Below are positions 27,002 to 35,763 of a DNA stretch of 64,000 nucleotides, piece by piece. The stretch is from Campylobacter sp. RM16187 (lineage in GTDB: Bacteria; Campylobacterota; Campylobacteria; Campylobacterales; Campylobacteraceae), in assembly GCF_025319965.1 (NCBI RefSeq), contig NZ_CP012549.1, positions 1,364,001 through 1,428,000 of the forward strand, in the 5' to 3' direction. The notes below the pieces were generated by a model, which did not search any database, was not told the DNA's origin, and saw only the letters and a list, made by a program, of their open reading frames with translations. Numbering within the stretch: the first letter of the stretch is position 1; every line of letters starts with the position of its first letter. The position numbers and the translations under genes were made by a program.

Positions 27002-27040
27002 GATTTTAAATAAATTTAAATCAAATTTGGGAAATTAATT

Positions 27041-27733
27041 TTGGATTATATCTTAGAGGGCATTATCTCGGCGTTTCACCTGCTTTTAAACGGCGATGCA
27101 GAGACTTATTCAGCGATTAAGGCGACACTTTATACATCAAGCGTATCGATACTACTTGCTATCATTTGCGGATTTCCGATCGGCTTTGTTCTGGGCTTTT
27201 ACAACTTCTTTGGAAGAAAATTTTTAAGACTTCTAAGCGACACCGCCCTAGCCATACCGACAGTCGCCATCGGACTTATACTTTATGCTTTTATCTCAAG
27301 GCAAGGGCCTTTTGGAGAGCTTGGGCTTCTATTTACGCTAAAAGCGGTGATGCTCGGGCAATTTGTACTAGCCATACCTATCGTAGTTTCGCTTACCGCA
27401 AGCGTGATAGAAAATATGGAGCGCAAGCACTATCTTACGCTTATGAGCTATCGTTTAAGCGGCGTTAAGCTCATCCTAGCGGTGCTTTATGAGCTTAGAT
27501 ACTCGCTGCTTGTGGTTTTTGCCACAGCTTACGGCAGGATCGTAGCCGAAGTTGGCGTTGCCATGATGATAGGCGGCAACATCAAGTGGTTTACCCGCAC
27601 GATAACCACAGCGATTTCGCTTGAGACAAACAAGGGCGAATTTTCGATGGGTATCGCGCTTGCTTTAGTGCTCATTTTCATCGCATTTGCCGTAAATTTA
27701 ACCATCCACCAACTAAGAAGGCTTGACAAGTGA
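27041..27733 (+). CDS. tupB: tungstate ABC transporter permease
   Basis: A 230-residue inner-membrane permease with five or six hydrophobic segments and the ABC-permease EAA-like loop near residues 135-170 (SYRLSGVKLILAVLYELRYS). The start is TTG; no ATG or GTG is available before the conserved N-terminus (DYILEGIISAFHLL). It overlaps tupC by four bases (GTGATAA-type coupling). Confidence 0.92.
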   Translation: MDYILEGIISAFHLLLNGDAETYSAIKATLYTSSVSILLAIICGFPIGFVLGFYNFFGRKFLRLLSDTALAIPTVAIGLILYAFISRQGPFGELGLLFTLKAVMLGQFVLAIPIVVSLTASVIENMERKHYLTLMSYRLSGVKLILAVLYELRYSLLVVFATAYGRIVAEVGVAMMIGGNIKWFTRTITTAISLETNKGEFSMGIALALVLIFIAFAVNLTIHQLRRLDK

Positions 27734-28695
27734 TAAAGCTTAAAGATGTGCTAGTAAGCTACGAAAAAAATATGGTTTTAGATGTAAAAGAGCTGGAGCT
27801 AAAAACTGACGGCATAACCGCTCTTATGGGCAACAACGGAAGCGGCAAAAGCACGCTTATAAGGGTTATCTCCTTTCTTCAAAAGCCAAATTCGGGCTAT
27901 GTAGAAATTTGGAAAGAGAGTAAGCCCGGTCTAGAAACCCTACGTAAAATTTCAGTGCTTTTTCCAGAGCCAATGCTTCTAAAAAGAAGCGTTAAGCAAA
28001 ATTTTGAATTTGCTTTAAAAAGTAGAAATTTAGAGCGTGAATTTAGCCAAAGAGTTGGCGAAGCACTTGAGCTTGTGGGGCTTGATAAGAGCTTTTTGGA
28101 TAAGAAAAACTATGAGCTTAGCTCGGGTCAAACTCAGCGTGTGGCATTTGCGCTCGTGCTTGCTCTGCGCTCAAAGCTAAATTTGCTCGATGAGCCGACA
28201 AATAGCGTGGATCTAGCTACTTCAAAGCTATTTGGCAAGGCGGTGGAGTATCAACGCGAGCAGTATAAAAGCGGATTTATAATCGCAAGCCACGACGAAA
28301 AATGGCTAAGCGCAATCGCGCAAGATAGCGTGTTTTTACATAGAGGTAAGGTAAGCGAATTTGAGATAAAAAACATATTTGAAAATCAAAACGGCTTTTT
28401 AAATTTTGGCTCTGATGTAAAATTTAGCTTGCCGCAAGCTCTAAAAAACGCAAATAAAATCGCAATCAATCCAAATAAAATAATCCTAAGCAAAGAGCCG
28501 TTTGGTGGCGGATTTATCGGACTTATACACTCAGTTTCCATCATTTACGGCACATATCTTTTGGCTAAGGTTAAGATCGGAGACTTCTTAATAAAAGCGG
28601 TCGTTAGCAGCGATAAATTTATAGATAATAAGCTGGTAACCGGCGAAAATGTCTATTTTGGCTTTAGCGACGAAGCGTTTTTGGATATAGAATAA
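27730..28695 (+). CDS. tupC: tungstate ABC transporter ATP-binding protein
   Basis: A 321-residue ABC ATPase with Walker A GNNGSGKST, signature LSSGQTQRVAFAL (second residue Ser instead of the usual Gly) and Walker B LNLLDEPT. Residues from about 230 form an extra C-terminal domain of about 90 residues, probably a molybdate/tungstate-binding regulatory domain as in ModC-type ATPases. It energises TupB. The start codon is GTG overlapping the tupB stop. Confidence 0.9.
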   Translation: MIKLKDVLVSYEKNMVLDVKELELKTDGITALMGNNGSGKSTLIRVISFLQKPNSGYVEIWKESKPGLETLRKISVLFPEPMLLKRSVKQNFEFALKSRNLEREFSQRVGEALELVGLDKSFLDKKNYELSSGQTQRVAFALVLALRSKLNLLDEPTNSVDLATSKLFGKAVEYQREQYKSGFIIASHDEKWLSAIAQDSVFLHRGKVSEFEIKNIFENQNGFLNFGSDVKFSLPQALKNANKIAINPNKIILSKEPFGGGFIGLIHSVSIIYGTYLLAKVKIGDFLIKAVVSSDKFIDNKLVTGENVYFGFSDEAFLDIE

Positions 28696-28721
28696 ATTAA
28701 AAATTTATAAATTTCCTGATA

Positions 28722-28736
28722 TGATAATGATTTTTA
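28722..28736. promoter_or_regulatory. Fur-like box upstream of ABC exporter
   Basis: TGATAATGATTTTTA matches 13 of 15 positions of TGATAATnATTATCA and lies 25 bases before the exporter start. Confidence 0.5.
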
Positions 28737-28761
28737 AATCAAAAAAGGTTAAAAATCAAAA

Positions 28762-30342
28762 ATGAATCCGAAAATTTCTCTTAGTTTTGCTATGAAAATA
28801 ATCGCAATGATAGTTTTAGGTGCCATATCAAGCGGCTCAAGTATGCTCATACTATTTTTTATAAACAAATACCTTCTCACTCTAACGGAAAAAAACTCTC
28901 TTGTTTTAGTCGCTTTCTTCGGGCTGTTAATAGCATTTCTAGCATCGTCAATACTATCTAGAATAGCGCTTTCCACGATAGGCAACAACTTTGTTTTTGA
29001 TATGCGAATGAAGATAGTAAAGCGCATCCTAGACACTCCAAACCAAAAAATAACCGCCATAGGCAAGTCAAATCTACTAGCCTCCCTATCAAGCGATATC
29101 ACAAGCCTTACAAACGGTTTTACAAGGATTCCTGATATCATCCAAGGCTGTCTTGTGATTTTTTTTGCAAGTTTTTATATAGCCTATCTGTCGTATGAAA
29201 TTTTTATATTTTTACTTATCTGGATGAGCGTTACTATCTTTATCAGCAATACCTCTATGAAAAACATCTACAAATACTACGGGCTTCATAGGCAAAACGA
29301 AGATACGCTATACAAGGATTATCAAACCAGTATCGAAGGTCATAGGGAACTAAGCCTGAATTTAGAGCGCTCAAAAAGGCTTTATAACGATAGGTTTATA
29401 CCCAATGCAAAAAGTCTTCGCTCAAATATCATAAAAACCGAAATTTTTTCATCATTTGCAAGTAACTGGATTAGCTCTATGATGCTTGGAGCTATCGGCG
29501 TGATCATATATGTATGTCTTGCTTATAAGGTTACAACTCTGCAAGATGCTATCACTATAGCTTTAACGATACTTTTTCTAAGAGCTCCGATTATGATGGT
29601 TGTATCAAGTATTCCTAGTATATTTAAGTCAAAAATAGCCTATGAAAAGCTAAAAAAGCTTGATCTAAGCGAGTATGAAGCCGAATTTAACATGAGTGAA
29701 AATTTCCCGCAAAGCTGGGATAGGCTAACTTTAAAAAATATAAATTTTAGATATAGCCCGGATGATGGATTTGGACTTAGCGATATAAATTTTGAGATAA
29801 ATAGAGGCGAGGTTGTGTTCCTCGTGGGTAAAAACGGAAGCGGTAAATCGACTCTTTTTATGATTTTAGCAGGACTGCTTGAGCCAAATGGCGGCGAGAT
29901 GTATGTAGATGACGTTCGTATCACAAAAGAGAATTTAAAAGCTTACGCAAACACCATAAGCGCGGTGTTTAGCGACTTTTATCTGTTTGACGAGGTCTTA
30001 AGCGATGATGATAAGTTTATAGACGAGCTGCTTAAAAAGATGTTTTTAGATAAAAAAGTAAGCGTGAAAGATGACAAATTTAGCACTCTAAATCTCTCTC
30101 AAGGGCAAAGAAAACGCCTTGCCATGGTTGCTGCACTGCTTGAAAAACGTAAATTTATCATACTTGACGAGTGGGCAGCCGATCAAGATCCGCAGTTTAG
30201 AAAGATGTTTTATAAAGAAATTTTAACCGAACTTAAAAAAGATGGCTATACCGTATTTGCTATCAGTCACGATGATGCGTATTTTGACTGTGCAGATAAA
30301 ATTTACAGTATCGAAAATGGAAAATTGAGCCAAATAAAATAG
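28762..30342 (+). CDS. cyclic-peptide-type ABC exporter (YojI/SyrD/PvdE family)
   Basis: A 526-residue half-transporter with membrane domain and ATPase in one chain. Six hydrophobic helices span residues 10-290. The ATPase has Walker A GKNGSGKST (near residue 355), a short signature LSQGQRKRLAMVAALL and Walker B FIILDEW. The signature variant LSQGQRKR and LDEWAADQDP are hallmarks of the YojI/SyrD/PvdE family, which exports siderophore precursors and microcin J25. No peptide synthetase or microcin gene is nearby. With a Fur-like site at its promoter and heme genes behind it, export of an iron-related compound or toxic tetrapyrrole is a reasonable guess. Confidence 0.85.
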   Translation: MNPKISLSFAMKIIAMIVLGAISSGSSMLILFFINKYLLTLTEKNSLVLVAFFGLLIAFLASSILSRIALSTIGNNFVFDMRMKIVKRILDTPNQKITAIGKSNLLASLSSDITSLTNGFTRIPDIIQGCLVIFFASFYIAYLSYEIFIFLLIWMSVTIFISNTSMKNIYKYYGLHRQNEDTLYKDYQTSIEGHRELSLNLERSKRLYNDRFIPNAKSLRSNIIKTEIFSSFASNWISSMMLGAIGVIIYVCLAYKVTTLQDAITIALTILFLRAPIMMVVSSIPSIFKSKIAYEKLKKLDLSEYEAEFNMSENFPQSWDRLTLKNINFRYSPDDGFGLSDINFEINRGEVVFLVGKNGSGKSTLFMILAGLLEPNGGEMYVDDVRITKENLKAYANTISAVFSDFYLFDEVLSDDDKFIDELLKKMFLDKKVSVKDDKFSTLNLSQGQRKRLAMVAALLEKRKFIILDEWAADQDPQFRKMFYKEILTELKKDGYTVFAISHDDAYFDCADKIYSIENGKLSQIK

Positions 30343-30346
30343 TTTA

Positions 30347-30361
30347 TGATTTTAATTATTA
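30347..30361. promoter_or_regulatory. Fur-like box upstream of heme oxygenase gene
   Basis: TGATTTTAATTATTA matches 12 of 15 positions of the Fur 7-1-7 motif. It shares the core TGATTTTAATTAT with sites at 31334, 33531 and 37773. Confidence 0.5.
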
Positions 30362-30417
30362 ATTAATAACCAATTTGTTACTATAATAAATACTTACTAA
30401 AATTTTAAGGAGAATAT

Positions 30418-31206
30418 ATGAAAGAAAGAGCGATCGAGCATATGAACTCAGATCACATGGAGACTGTTATTGCGTTTTGCAAGAAATTTGGTTCTTTTAA
30501 AGATGTTAGCAACGTAAAACTAACCGACATGAACGAAGACGGACTTATCATCACATGTGATCAAGGCGAGGTTTTTGCACCGTTTTTAAACAAGGTAGTT
30601 AACGGCAACTACAAAGATGAGATAATGGCTCTATATAGAAGCATCGACGTAGGCAACGGACTTGAAAAGATCCAAAAAGGCGTGGTAGAGCTTATCGACT
30701 CTCTTAAAACGGTTATCGTTTCAAGCGTGCATAGCGATATGCAGTGCGTTGGCTCATACACACCATTTGTAAGAGTTGGCGAAGAGATATACATCTGCCT
30801 AAGTTCAGTAGCCGAGCACTACCACTCGATCAAAGCAAACCCAAATAAAATTTCACTTCTTTTCATAGAAGATGAAAGTGCTGCCAAGACTATATTTGCA
30901 AGAAACCGCTTTAGTGTAAAAGCCGAAGCTAAATTTGTAGAAGACGAAGCACTTAGAAATGAAATTTTTGACAAACTTGCCGAGAAAAATCCAAAAGAAT
31001 CGGCTATAAAACAGCTTAGAAATATGTCTGACTTTTATATAATTAAAGTTGAGTTAAAAGACGGCAGATATGTAAAGGGGTTTGGTGCGGCATACAACTC
31101 AAAAGGCCTTAAACTAAGCCAAGCCGCAGGAGAGAGCAATCCTCACAGAAAAAATCCGCACGGCCACAATCCGCACGGACATAACCCTCACCAAAAACAA
31201 CACTAA
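30418..31206 (+). CDS. chuZ: HugZ/ChuZ-family heme oxygenase
   Basis: A 262-residue protein of the HugZ/ChuZ split-barrel heme oxygenase family, which opens heme with oxygen to release iron. Recognisable segments are the N-terminal HMNSDHMETV (DUF2470-like), TPFVRVGEEIYICLS and the final part rich in His. The family binds heme partly through a C-terminal His. Here the tail is expanded to three NPH repeats (NPHGHNPHGHNPH) followed by QKQH, which may bind extra heme or metal. AAGGAG precedes the ATG, and a Fur-like site and perfect-palindrome terminator flank the gene. It is the gene-order neighbour of the receptor genes, as in the C. jejuni chu locus. Confidence 0.88.
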   Translation: MKERAIEHMNSDHMETVIAFCKKFGSFKDVSNVKLTDMNEDGLIITCDQGEVFAPFLNKVVNGNYKDEIMALYRSIDVGNGLEKIQKGVVELIDSLKTVIVSSVHSDMQCVGSYTPFVRVGEEIYICLSSVAEHYHSIKANPNKISLLFIEDESAAKTIFARNRFSVKAEAKFVEDEALRNEIFDKLAEKNPKESAIKQLRNMSDFYIIKVELKDGRYVKGFGAAYNSKGLKLSQAAGESNPHRKNPHGHNPHGHNPHQKQH

Positions 31207-31228
31207 AATATTTTTTAACAAGATAATA

Positions 31229-31251
31229 AAGTCGTCAAAATTTGACGACTT
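31229..31251 (+). terminator. hairpin after heme oxygenase gene
   Basis: AAGTCGTCAAA pairs perfectly with TTTGACGACTT, 22 bases after the stop. The U-tract is weak. Confidence 0.55.
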
Positions 31252-31333
31252 GCTCAACATTAAATTTCATATAAAAATTAAATTTTAAAAACTATACAGC
31301 CCAAAAAATAATCTATTTTTATTTATATAATAT

Positions 31334-31348
31334 TGATTTTAATTATCG
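31334..31348. promoter_or_regulatory. Fur-like box upstream of first receptor
   Basis: TGATTTTAATTATCG matches 12 of 15 positions of the Fur motif and lies about 110 bases before the receptor start. Confidence 0.5.
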
Positions 31349-31455
31349 CTTAAGTAATAAAGTTATATTATTTTACTCAATAAACCAACAGAAATATAAA
31401 ATTTGTATCAAAAAATCAAAATATATGAATCTAAATTACAATAAAGGAGTTAGAA

Positions 31456-33477
31456 ATGACCAAGGGTTCAAAGGTTGGCAAAATAGCCATAATCGTATCT
31501 TTAGCTGCAGCTATGAATTTATACGCTACAGAAGATAAAACTGCAAAGCTTGAAAAAACAATAGTAACATCAACAGGCTTTGAAACACAATTAAAAGACG
31601 AGGTAAAAAACGCTTACATCATAACTTCAGAAGAGATTAAAGATAGAGGCTATAAAAGCGTCTCCGAGGTGCTTGAAAAGGCTCCGGGAGTGTATATATC
31701 AAACGCTGGTGTGTTTGGCGATGAAGAGATAGATATGAGAGGTCAAGGCGCATATGCTAGAACTAACGTTAAAACTTTAATAAATGGTGTAAGTCTAAAC
31801 GTCCTAAAAGCGGGACATGGAACGATAGCTACACCATTAAATTTAATAGCAGTTGAAGACATAGAAAAGATTGAAATCATACCCGGAGGCGGAGCGGTGT
31901 TATACGGAGGCGGAACTGCAGGCGGTGTTATAAATATAATAACAAAGAAAAAACCTAGAGATTTTTATGCAAATTTATCATCTAAAATCGCTTCATATAA
32001 CTATAAAGACGCAGTCATCGGCATAGGCGGACTAGTAAATGAGGATTTGTTTTTAAAATTTAGCGCAAAAGGTTTTGATTCAAAGGGCTACAAAAGAGGC
32101 GAAGAGACAAGCGGATACTATTTAAATGGAGGCATAAACTATCAGATAAGTGACAAACAAAGTATTGCTATAACTCCTAGCTTTTATTCTCAAAAATACA
32201 AAAATCAAAGCAACGCTCTTACAAAAAAACAAGTTGATCAAGATAGACGACAGTCGAATAGACCCGAAGATCCTCAAATATATAAAAAATTTGACATAAC
32301 GCTTGATTACTCGTTGAAACTTAGCGATAGTTATGAAATTAACTTTATGCCTTACTATCTATACACCAAATTTAAAGAAGAAAGTAAAACAGAGGTTAAA
32401 TTTTCGGACAAAAAAATAGGTGCGAATTTAAAAAACAGATTCAGCTACGACAAGGGAGAGTTAGTATTTGGATATAACTACGAAGATATCTACGATAAGC
32501 TATCTCAAAAAGACGAGCTGGGCAAGGAAATTCACTCTGTATATTTCTTTGAAAAGCATAATTTTACCGATCTGCTATCTTTTAACTTTGGCGGAAGATA
32601 CGAAAGAGCTTCTTACGATGTAAAAAGACCTGCCAGCGCAAGACATAAAAGACCTGCCTTCAACAGTAATAAAAACACAAACTCTCACGCATTTGAGATA
32701 ACTCCGAATTTTAAATACTCAGATACCGGAAATGTATATTTGAAATTTGAAAAAGGCTTTGTATCTCCATCTCCTCAAGAGCTAGTTGATAATATTAAGG
32801 TTGGTCCAAAGCAGTATGAGTATTTCTTTAACGATTTAAATCCGGAAACTTTTTACACTTATGAAATCGGCTTTAAGGATATGATTTTTGATCAATTCTT
32901 TAGTGCCGCTATATTTTATACGGATACCAAAGATATGATATTTGCAAAATGGACAGAGCCTCACGGAAATCCTATGAATCCAAATGTCAATTGGGAAAGA
33001 AAATATGTAAATCTTGATAAGGCTAAAAGATATGGATTTGAAATTTATGCAGAACAATATCTGCTAGATAACAAATTAAAACTCACCGAGTCATTTAGTC
33101 ATGTAAATGCAAAAGCAACATTTGAGAGAGAAGATGCCAAAACCAAGAAGATGAAAACGGTAAAAATGGAGCTTCCTCATGTTGCGAAACAAAAATTTAT
33201 ATTAGGAGTTGATTATTCACCTATTAAAAATCTCAATTTATACGCTGATTTAAAATATTATTCAAAAATTTTAAATAGCGAAAACGAAAAAATGGACTCA
33301 AAAACCCTAGTTGATATTTCTGCTAAATATAATTTTACAAAAAATCTTTCAGTAGTAGGCGGTATAAAAAATCTATTTGATAAAAAATATTTCTCATATT
33401 ATTCAAGCTCGGGGAAAGGAACTTACTATCCTGCGCCGGAAAGAAATTTTTATATAGAATTTAAATATATATACTAA
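31456..33477 (+). CDS. TonB-dependent outer-membrane receptor 1
   Basis: A 673-residue receptor with an N-terminal signal peptide ending near ATEDK, a TonB-box-like EKTIVTSTGF and a plug domain (DEVKNAYIITSEEIKDRGY, EKIEIIPGGGAVLYGGGTAGGVINIITKK). A 22-strand beta barrel follows, ending in a terminal aromatic (EFKYIY). It would bring an iron chelate or heme across the outer membrane using TonB energy. No ligand can be read from sequence. It is most like receptor 2. Codons for residues about 30-66 are almost identical at DNA level to those of receptor 2, although the barrels have diverged. Confidence 0.92.
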   Translation: MTKGSKVGKIAIIVSLAAAMNLYATEDKTAKLEKTIVTSTGFETQLKDEVKNAYIITSEEIKDRGYKSVSEVLEKAPGVYISNAGVFGDEEIDMRGQGAYARTNVKTLINGVSLNVLKAGHGTIATPLNLIAVEDIEKIEIIPGGGAVLYGGGTAGGVINIITKKKPRDFYANLSSKIASYNYKDAVIGIGGLVNEDLFLKFSAKGFDSKGYKRGEETSGYYLNGGINYQISDKQSIAITPSFYSQKYKNQSNALTKKQVDQDRRQSNRPEDPQIYKKFDITLDYSLKLSDSYEINFMPYYLYTKFKEESKTEVKFSDKKIGANLKNRFSYDKGELVFGYNYEDIYDKLSQKDELGKEIHSVYFFEKHNFTDLLSFNFGGRYERASYDVKRPASARHKRPAFNSNKNTNSHAFEITPNFKYSDTGNVYLKFEKGFVSPSPQELVDNIKVGPKQYEYFFNDLNPETFYTYEIGFKDMIFDQFFSAAIFYTDTKDMIFAKWTEPHGNPMNPNVNWERKYVNLDKAKRYGFEIYAEQYLLDNKLKLTESFSHVNAKATFEREDAKTKKMKTVKMELPHVAKQKFILGVDYSPIKNLNLYADLKYYSKILNSENEKMDSKTLVDISAKYNFTKNLSVVGGIKNLFDKKYFSYYSSSGKGTYYPAPERNFYIEFKYIY

Positions 33478-33497
33478 AAATTCTAAACAAGCTCCAA

Positions 33498-33525
33498 TTA
33501 AGGCATATTAAATTAAATATGCCTT
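33498..33525 (+). terminator. hairpin after receptor 1
   Basis: TTAAGGCATAT pairs with ATATGCCTTAA just after the stop. Confidence 0.55.
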
Positions 33526-33530
33526 AATAT

Positions 33531-33545
33531 TGATTTTAATTATCA
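33531..33545. promoter_or_regulatory. Fur-like box upstream of receptor 2
   Basis: TGATTTTAATTATCA matches 13 of 15 positions of the Fur motif. It lies about 100 bases before the receptor 2 start. Confidence 0.55.
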
Positions 33546-33644
33546 ATTAAGTAATAAAATTATAATATTCTACTTATAAAAGGTATTAAAAGCAAAAAAT
33601 AGTGCCTTGAATTTTAGACATTATTGTAAAAAGGAGTTCAAAAA

Positions 33645-35687
33645 ATGAATGCAGGATCCAAGGTTGGCAAAGTAGCCATGGTCTTATCTTTTGTTGCGGC
33701 TTTAAATTTACATGCGACAGATGATAAAAATACAAAGCTTGAAAAAACAATAGTAACATCAACAGGCTTTGAAACACAATTAAAAGACGAGGTAAAAAAC
33801 GCTTATATCATAACTTCAGAAGAGATTAAAGATAGAGGCTATACAAGCGTAAGAGAAGTTTTAGAAAGAAGTCCGGGTGTCTATATCAAGGATTCAGGTG
33901 ATGCTGAATACGAAGAGATTGATATGAGAGGACAGGGAGGAAGATACTCAAAGACAAACGTAAAAACCCTTGTAAACGGAATGAGTCTTAACGTATTAAA
34001 GGCTGGACACGGTAATATCAACACACCTTTTAACCTAATTCCTGTTGAAGACATAGAGAGGATTGAGATAATTCCTGGCGGAGGCTCTGTTTTATATGGC
34101 GGAGGAACTCCTGGAGGCATCATAAATATAATTACAAAGAAAAACCCTAGTGATTTTTACGCAAGAGCTTCAAGCAAAATCGGATCATACAGCTATAAAG
34201 ACGCCACACTTAGCATAGGAGGTCTTGCAACAGATAATCTATTTTTAAGCTTTAGCGCAAAGGGATTTGATACAAAACACTATAGAGAAGGTCAAAAAAC
34301 GACAGGATATCATTTCGGTGGAGCTATTAATTATCAAATAAACGATAATCAAAGCATAACTGTAACTCCTAATTTCTTTAGCCAAAAGCTTGAGAATAGT
34401 GCAGACTACCTTACAAAAAAACAGGTTGAACAAAATCGTCGCCAAGTAATAAAACCGGGGGATCCGTCCAAATATAGCAAATTTGACATAAGTCTTGATT
34501 ATGCTATAAATTTTACTGAAAATTTTGAAACTCGTATAATGCCTTACTATCTAAAAACAAAATTCGATAGAGAGGGGGCATATATAGATTCCTACACAAA
34601 AAAACCAAAATCGTATCACGATAAATTCTCAGATACCAAATTTGGAGTCAAATTAAAAAATAGGCTTAAATATTCAAGCGGAGAGTTCATTTTTGGTTAC
34701 GAATACGAAGATATATATGATAAATTAACACAAAACGATAAGCTTGGAAAGGCTATTCATTCGATATATTTTCTTGAAAAACATAACTTTACGGACTGGT
34801 TCTCTTTAAGTGGTGGAGCAAGATATGAAAGAGCTATATACGATGTCCAAAGACCGGAGTCAAAACGCTTAAAGAGAGCCGCTTTTAGCAACCAAAAAAA
34901 CACAAATAGCACGGCATTTGAATTGATTCCAAATTTTAAATATTCAGATACTGGAAATGTATATTTAAAATTTGAGCAAGGCTTTGTATCTCCATCTCCT
35001 CAAGAGCTGGTTGATGTCGCAACCGTTGGCAAACGCACCCAATTTCAATTTAATAACCTAAAGCCTGAAAAATTCAAAACCTACGAAGCCGGCTTTAAAG
35101 ATATGTTCTTTGGACAGTTTGTTAGCGCAACATTGTTTAAAACGGATACAACCGATATGATATTTTTAAGATGGAAAGATCCTGCAGGGCACGGAGTCAG
35201 CCAATCAATTTATGATAGAGAATATATAAATCTTGACCAAGCCAAAAGACACGGAGTTGAGCTTTATAGCGAACAGTATCTATTGAGTGATAAATTAAAA
35301 CTGAGCGAATCGTTCTCTTATGTAAAGTCAAAAGCGACATATGAGAGAAAAGGCAAGAAAGTGACAGAGGATATACCTTTCGTGGCTAAAAGAAAATTTG
35401 TATTCAGTGTAGACTATTCGCCTATTAAAAGTTTAAACATCTATACAGACTTTAAATATTACTCCAAAATACTAAATTACAGTGGCGAATATATGAACTC
35501 TAAAACAATAGTAGATCTATCCGCGAAATACAATTTCACAAAGAATTTCTCTGTAAACGGCGGCATAAAAAACTTATTTGATAAGAAATACTACTCTTTT
35601 TATGACACAAAAGCAAACAAAGGAGAGGGTCAATACTATCCATCCCCTGAGAGAAATTTCTATATAGAATTTAAGTATAACTACTAA
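33645..35687 (+). CDS. TonB-dependent outer-membrane receptor 2
   Basis: A 680-residue paralogue of receptor 1 with the same signal peptide type (VGKVAMVLSFVAALNLHA), TonB-box-like EKTIVTSTGF, plug (GGGSVLYGGGTPGGIINIITKK) and barrel ending EFKYNY. Differences concentrate in the extracellular loops, for example an insertion near residues 305-330, which suggests a different ligand. AAGGAG precedes the start. The receptor has its own Fur-like promoter and terminator, so it is a separate unit from receptor 1. Confidence 0.92.
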   Translation: MNAGSKVGKVAMVLSFVAALNLHATDDKNTKLEKTIVTSTGFETQLKDEVKNAYIITSEEIKDRGYTSVREVLERSPGVYIKDSGDAEYEEIDMRGQGGRYSKTNVKTLVNGMSLNVLKAGHGNINTPFNLIPVEDIERIEIIPGGGSVLYGGGTPGGIINIITKKNPSDFYARASSKIGSYSYKDATLSIGGLATDNLFLSFSAKGFDTKHYREGQKTTGYHFGGAINYQINDNQSITVTPNFFSQKLENSADYLTKKQVEQNRRQVIKPGDPSKYSKFDISLDYAINFTENFETRIMPYYLKTKFDREGAYIDSYTKKPKSYHDKFSDTKFGVKLKNRLKYSSGEFIFGYEYEDIYDKLTQNDKLGKAIHSIYFLEKHNFTDWFSLSGGARYERAIYDVQRPESKRLKRAAFSNQKNTNSTAFELIPNFKYSDTGNVYLKFEQGFVSPSPQELVDVATVGKRTQFQFNNLKPEKFKTYEAGFKDMFFGQFVSATLFKTDTTDMIFLRWKDPAGHGVSQSIYDREYINLDQAKRHGVELYSEQYLLSDKLKLSESFSYVKSKATYERKGKKVTEDIPFVAKRKFVFSVDYSPIKSLNIYTDFKYYSKILNYSGEYMNSKTIVDLSAKYNFTKNFSVNGGIKNLFDKKYYSFYDTKANKGEGQYYPSPERNFYIEFKYNY

Positions 35688-35698
35688 ATTACTGTTTT

Positions 35699-35730
35699 AT
35701 TAGAGCATACAAGTTTTGGCATGCTCTAAT
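35699..35730 (+). terminator. hairpin after receptor 2
   Basis: ATTAGAGCAT pairs with ATGCTCTAAT around a twelve-base loop. Confidence 0.6.
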
Positions 35731-35763
35731 ATATTTAATTAATCGATAAAAAAAGGAGAGAGA

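Noticed and set aside
31456-33477. Assigning specific ligands or gene names to the four receptors
   Set aside because: Plug and barrel motifs identify the class, but loops give no reliable ligand signature.
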